A stretch of 7,839 nucleotides of DNA from JAHFLF01 sp964560145 (GTDB taxonomy: Bacteria; Patescibacteriota; Minisyncoccia; UBA6257; 1-14-0-10-44-23), in the NCBI GenBank assembly GCA_964560145.1, contig CAZLKS010000033.1, forward strand, positions 1 to 7,839. The letters are read 5' to 3'. Positions 4,770 through 7,839 of this stretch are shown here, in pieces (position 1 is the stretch's first letter; the number at the start of each line of letters is the position of its first letter). Both the position numbers and the translations under genes were made by a program. The notes under the pieces are model-generated. The model was not told the origin of the DNA and searched no databases. It worked only from the letters and a program-made list of their open reading frames with translations.

Positions 4770-7076
4770 GTGTCCATGATTACAAAGATTAACAAAATTA
4801 AGAAGCTGGGCCTCGTTTTCGACGATTACGCATGGGATAGCCATCTTCCTATTTTTAAGCAATTTAATCTCGTGTATGGCTGGAACGGAAGCGGCAAGAC
4901 TACCTTTTCTCGTCTTTTTGATGCGGTCGGTGGAGCACCTCCTGAGAATCTAGAGTATGAAGTTGAAGATGATCGGGGTAATAAATATAAGCAAGGAGAA
5001 CCCTTTTCTCAGAAGATTCGTGTATTTAACCAGGACTACATATTCAAAAATGTGCAAATTTTGGAAAGTCGAGCGAAGTCAATTTCGGTTTTACTCGGTG
5101 AGGAAAATAAAGAGTTGTTAGAAAAAATAGAGAATGATAAAAAACTACTTGATGGTGATCCATCTAGTACGTCTGAGCAAGCTAAATCCGGGAAAGCCTT
5201 ACTTTATGCAAGATATTTAAGAGAGCAGTCGCGCAAGTCAGCCGAAAAGGATAACAAGTTCACTGAGATCGCTAAAACAATTGGAGCGGCTATTGGTGGG
5301 AACGCGCTTCGATATTATCGGAGGCCGGATGCCGAAAAAGACTTTAGTGCATTAAAAGCAAAAGAGGAGCTATCAGAGGAGGAGCTCCAAAAGAACTCCC
5401 TCTTAATAAAACAAGATTCTTTGCCTCAAATCGACCGTATTGTTGTCGGGAAAATTTCCTCGGATGGAGAAGAGGTCGAAGTTGCTGATTTCCTCAAATT
5501 GATTCATGGGTCGGCGCAAGCACTTCTGCGGAAAACCGTTGATTCGGAGATCATTGCCCGTCTCGCCAGCCATGGCGACATTTCGGAATGGGTAGAAGCC
5601 GGATTTCATTTACATAAAAAACATGCTTCATCCGTTTGTGAGTACTGCTTGCAGGAAATCCCTGCAGTTCGTATTCAGCAAATCTCGCGCCACTTCAGCG
5701 AAGCGGACAGGAAGTTAAAGGATGAATTAGACGGTTTGATGGGTCAACTGCAGGGGGCCTATTCGTTGATTGATGCGCTAAATATCCCCGAGAAAGATCG
5801 TTTTTATCCAGAATTGCGGGCGAGCTTCGAAACTGCTGCGTCAAATTTTCGTACTTCGAAGCAAAAGATTCTTGCGAGCATCACGAGGTTCTTAGAAGAA
5901 CTAAAGGGTAAGAAAAGTAAAACAACCGAGGTATTGGTTTTGAAATCTAAGCCTGAGATTTCAGAGTGCACGGCGAAGATCGGCAAGATTAATGAAATCA
6001 TCGTCTTACATAATAAGACGAGTTCTGATTTTGATATGGTTAAGAAAAAGGCGGCGGATAAGGTTAAGACCCATTATCTCAGTACTATTTTTGACGGGGT
6101 GCAAAGCATTCTCGGTGAGATAGAAAAACTCTCACAGGATATAAAGTTATTGGGAGATGAGATTGATACCATCAAGGAACGCATTTCCAAGAATATGGCA
6201 ATCGTTTCATCTGACCATAAAGCTTGCGAGGAAATAAACAAGAAGCTCGCAACATTTCTTGGCCATCAGGAGTTGACGTTCGTTCCTCAAACAGAGAAAA
6301 AAGCCGATAGAGAGGGAAATGAAAAAGAGGTTGTTGTGGGATATAAAATAATGCGAGGAGAAAAGCCAGCGGTTTATTTGAGCGAAGGAGAAAAGACTGC
6401 TATCGCTTTTGTATATTTTGTCGTCCATCTTGGCGATCAGGATTTTAACGCTGCAGACGGGATTGTGGTGATTGACGATCCTATTTCGAGCCTTGATTCA
6501 AATTCTCTTTATCAAGCATTTAGTTTTTTAAAGAACGCGGTCAAAAATGCAACGCAAGTGTTCATTTTGACGCATAGTTTTGATTTTTTGAAATTACTGA
6601 TGAATTGGCGAAGGAGTGATGGTGGTGCTGGCTATTATATGATAAAAAATAATTTTCCGAATAACGTTCGGCGCGCCTATTTAGATAAGATGGATAAAGA
6701 GCTTTGCGAATACGAGAGTGAGTACCACTACTTGTTTAAGCTGCTCAAGCAGTTGCGAGATGAGCAGGATGATTCTATCGCGAAAGCTTATCCTGTCCCT
6801 AACATTGCACGTAAAGTATGGGATACATTTTTAATGTTTAGCGTGCCAAATGGTAAAAGTCCTTATAAAAAAATGGAGGAGCTGAAAGCTGCAGGTCGAG
6901 ATGCGCAAAAGTTGGATGCAATTTATAAATTCACCAATGATCAATCGCATATAACCGGATCCGGTTTTAATCCCGCTCTTGTTCCTGAAACTAAAAAGGT
7001 GATAAAGGAGCTATTCGAGATAATGGCCGAGGTTGCCCCAGATCATTTTAGGGTTCTTAATCAGGCAACTACCTGA
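4770..7076 (+). CDS. ABC-type ATPase of the AAA_13 (RloC/PrrC-like) family, likely defence protein
   Basis: The 768-aa protein has the split ATPase head and long helical insertion of AAA_13 proteins. Walker A is GWNGSGKT (37-44), and a Q-loop-like VFNQDYIFKN follows at 85-94. The ABC signature is LSEGE (537-541), Walker B is GIVVIDDP (564-571), the D-loop is SSLD (573-576), and the H-loop is THS with H602. Between the halves lie two coiled-coil stretches (about 100-215 and 300-490) around a CEYC motif (290-293), positioned like the zinc-hook CxxC of RloC and Rad50. After the head, about 165 helical residues remain, including YKFTNDQSH (719-727). RloC and PrrC carry an anticodon-nuclease HEPN domain in the same chain; here the nuclease-like function seems to lie in the next gene. 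The ATPase is expected to act as a nucleotide-driven sensor or switch for that partner. All ATPase motifs look intact, so it should be active. Confidence 0.88.
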   Translation: MSMITKINKIKKLGLVFDDYAWDSHLPIFKQFNLVYGWNGSGKTTFSRLFDAVGGAPPENLEYEVEDDRGNKYKQGEPFSQKIRVFNQDYIFKNVQILESRAKSISVLLGEENKELLEKIENDKKLLDGDPSSTSEQAKSGKALLYARYLREQSRKSAEKDNKFTEIAKTIGAAIGGNALRYYRRPDAEKDFSALKAKEELSEEELQKNSLLIKQDSLPQIDRIVVGKISSDGEEVEVADFLKLIHGSAQALLRKTVDSEIIARLASHGDISEWVEAGFHLHKKHASSVCEYCLQEIPAVRIQQISRHFSEADRKLKDELDGLMGQLQGAYSLIDALNIPEKDRFYPELRASFETAASNFRTSKQKILASITRFLEELKGKKSKTTEVLVLKSKPEISECTAKIGKINEIIVLHNKTSSDFDMVKKKAADKVKTHYLSTIFDGVQSILGEIEKLSQDIKLLGDEIDTIKERISKNMAIVSSDHKACEEINKKLATFLGHQELTFVPQTEKKADREGNEKEVVVGYKIMRGEKPAVYLSEGEKTAIAFVYFVVHLGDQDFNAADGIVVIDDPISSLDSNSLYQAFSFLKNAVKNATQVFILTHSFDFLKLLMNWRRSDGGAGYYMIKNNFPNNVRRAYLDKMDKELCEYESEYHYLFKLLKQLRDEQDDSIAKAYPVPNIARKVWDTFLMFSVPNGKSPYKKMEELKAAGRDAQKLDAIYKFTNDQSHITGSGFNPALVPETKKVIKELFEIMAEVAPDHFRVLNQATT

Positions 7077-7078
7077 TT

Positions 7079-7729
7079 ATGGGCCGATTTCACTATTCGG
7101 CTCGAGCGTGCTTGAAGAACGGCGAGAGGCTTTTAGCAGATTCAGAAAATTTGTTTGACTGGGAAAGATATCCTTCTGCTTTTGCGCTGGCCAAATTGGC
7201 GCAAGAAGAATTTGCGAAGTGCTTTATTTTAAAGCTGGTGGCGATTGGAACATTGAGATGGACCAGGGTGGTGAGGCGTTCGCTTAACCACCATATTTCT
7301 AAGCAGCTCATGGCTCTGATTTTGGATTATCTTTATCCGGATACCGATGAGTTGATGGCGATGATAAAAAATAAATCTTGGGGTATGCCGAAAAAGGTTG
7401 CTGATGCAATGAATATTTATATCCATGAAATTCTGATGAGGTGGGAGTCGAAAAATTGGGAATGGTCTGATCCTCCGCAATATGATGGCGAGGCGAAGTT
7501 AGTTTTCTCTGGTAAGCAAGATCGTACTAAGCAGGATGCTCTTTATGTTGATATTGCTTCAGATGGGAGCGTGATCAAGTCATCTTCTAAATTTTCAAAA
7601 AAGATTATTGAGATCGAGATAGAGAAAACGAGAAGATATAAATATGCGGCAGCCATGCATAGTAGCGAATTAAGTCGCCGCGATGTTTCTTCGATTTTTA
7701 GACAAATTTCTCAGGGTTTGAGAGATTAA
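7079..7729 (+). CDS. AbiV-type HEPN abortive infection protein
   Basis: The 216-aa protein follows the AbiV pattern. An N-terminal helical HEPN core has ARACLKNGERLLADSENL (9-26) and FALAKLAQEEFAKCFIL (35-51), which is the hallmark ALA..A.EE.AK. A basic segment with RSLNHHISK (67-75) contains R67-x4-H72 and H72-x2-K75, compatible with the HEPN Rx4-6H active motif. The C-terminal part has ALYVDIASDGSVIKSSS (154-170), matching the YVD..DG region conserved in this family. Lactococcal AbiV blocks translation of phage proteins after meeting a phage protein (SaV); other HEPN proteins are RNases. The ATG sits 2 nt after the ATPase stop without its own SD, so translation is probably coupled and the two proteins probably act together. 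Length and both halves suggest an intact protein. Its RNA target is unknown. Confidence 0.83.
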   Translation: MGRFHYSARACLKNGERLLADSENLFDWERYPSAFALAKLAQEEFAKCFILKLVAIGTLRWTRVVRRSLNHHISKQLMALILDYLYPDTDELMAMIKNKSWGMPKKVADAMNIYIHEILMRWESKNWEWSDPPQYDGEAKLVFSGKQDRTKQDALYVDIASDGSVIKSSSKFSKKIIEIEIEKTRRYKYAAAMHSSELSRRDVSSIFRQISQGLRD

Positions 7730-7839
7730 GTATTCTCAATTATTTCCCACTCAATCAGCGTAAAGTTTTGTGGTTTGAGGCCGTAGGCGAGTGCGGCGGT
7801 TAGCCAGTTAATTTGCGTTTCTTGAATTCGGTCCTGTTT
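7726..7839 (-). CDS. C-terminal 37 codons of an unrecognised convergent gene (5' end outside window)
   Basis: On the minus strand, an open frame runs from the right edge to a TAA at 7726-7728, encoding 37 residues. These include RIQETQINWLTAALAYGL and end in TLIEWEIIENT. The sequence looks like real protein (an amphipathic helix followed by a hydrophobic beta strand) rather than a random shadow. Its stop shares bases with the TAA of the AbiV gene, so the two genes converge with a 4-nt overlap and leave no space for a separate terminator. I cannot name the family from this fragment. Confidence 0.55.
   Translation of the reverse strand, partial: KQDRIQETQINWLTAALAYGLKPQNFTLIEWEIIENT

Noticed and set aside
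3475..7076. Recoding of TGA as glycine, as in some CPR lineages
   Set aside because: Reading through the TGA stops at 3475 and 7074 gives no family-like extension, and the next genes start exactly there; the standard code fits.

Overview
The window looks like a fragment of a Patescibacteria/CPR (Parcubacteria-type) chromosome. This is inferred from gene content. The left end carries a dockerin protein with a polyglycine linker followed by two small membrane-anchored cohesin proteins, a combination known from many such genomes, next to DUF1428 and cupin genes of a type also seen there. Start codons mostly lack strong Shine-Dalgarno (SD) sequences. TGA works as an ordinary stop (3475-3477 and 7074-7076), so the code is standard and not the SR1/Gracilibacteria code.

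Left block (1-2510): three tightly packed + strand genes form an operon. They are the C-terminal end of a secreted dockerin protein (stop at 371), a 206-aa cohesin protein with a signal peptide and a C-terminal membrane anchor (374-994), and a 493-aa cohesin protein with Ig/FnIII-like domains, a membrane anchor and a charged helical cytoplasmic tail (966-2447). A perfect 30-nt palindrome at 2479-2508 probably ends the transcript. Together they look like a miniature cell-surface assembly in which dockerin-bearing proteins dock onto membrane-tethered cohesins.

Middle block (2511-4141): two small housekeeping-like genes, DUF1428/YbaA-like (2580-2951) and a single-domain cupin (3067-3477), each have their own candidate promoter. 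A 206-aa ORF (3446-4066) overlaps the cupin gene end. It begins inside what looks like a secreted-type Ig-like domain but has no signal peptide, so it may be the truncated remnant of a larger gene. A candidate terminator follows it.

Right block (4142-7839): a GC-rich, hairpin-rich stretch without a convincing gene (about 4142-4330) precedes a minus-strand gene for a zinc-ribbon protein with two membrane helices (4378-4731). Divergent from it, 38 bp away, starts a two-gene operon. It encodes a 768-aa ABC-type ATPase of the AAA_13/RloC/PrrC kind with a CxxC zinc-hook-like motif (4770-7076) and, 2 nt later, a complete AbiV-type HEPN protein (7079-7729). This is most likely a toxin/ATPase anti-phage module that resembles a split version of the single-chain anticodon nucleases RloC/PrrC. 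A convergent minus-strand gene enters from the right edge, and its stop codon overlaps that of the HEPN gene.

The best candidate for a previously undescribed system is the ATPase-AbiV pair, possibly with the divergent membrane zinc-ribbon protein. The cohesin-dockerin operon is the second point of interest.
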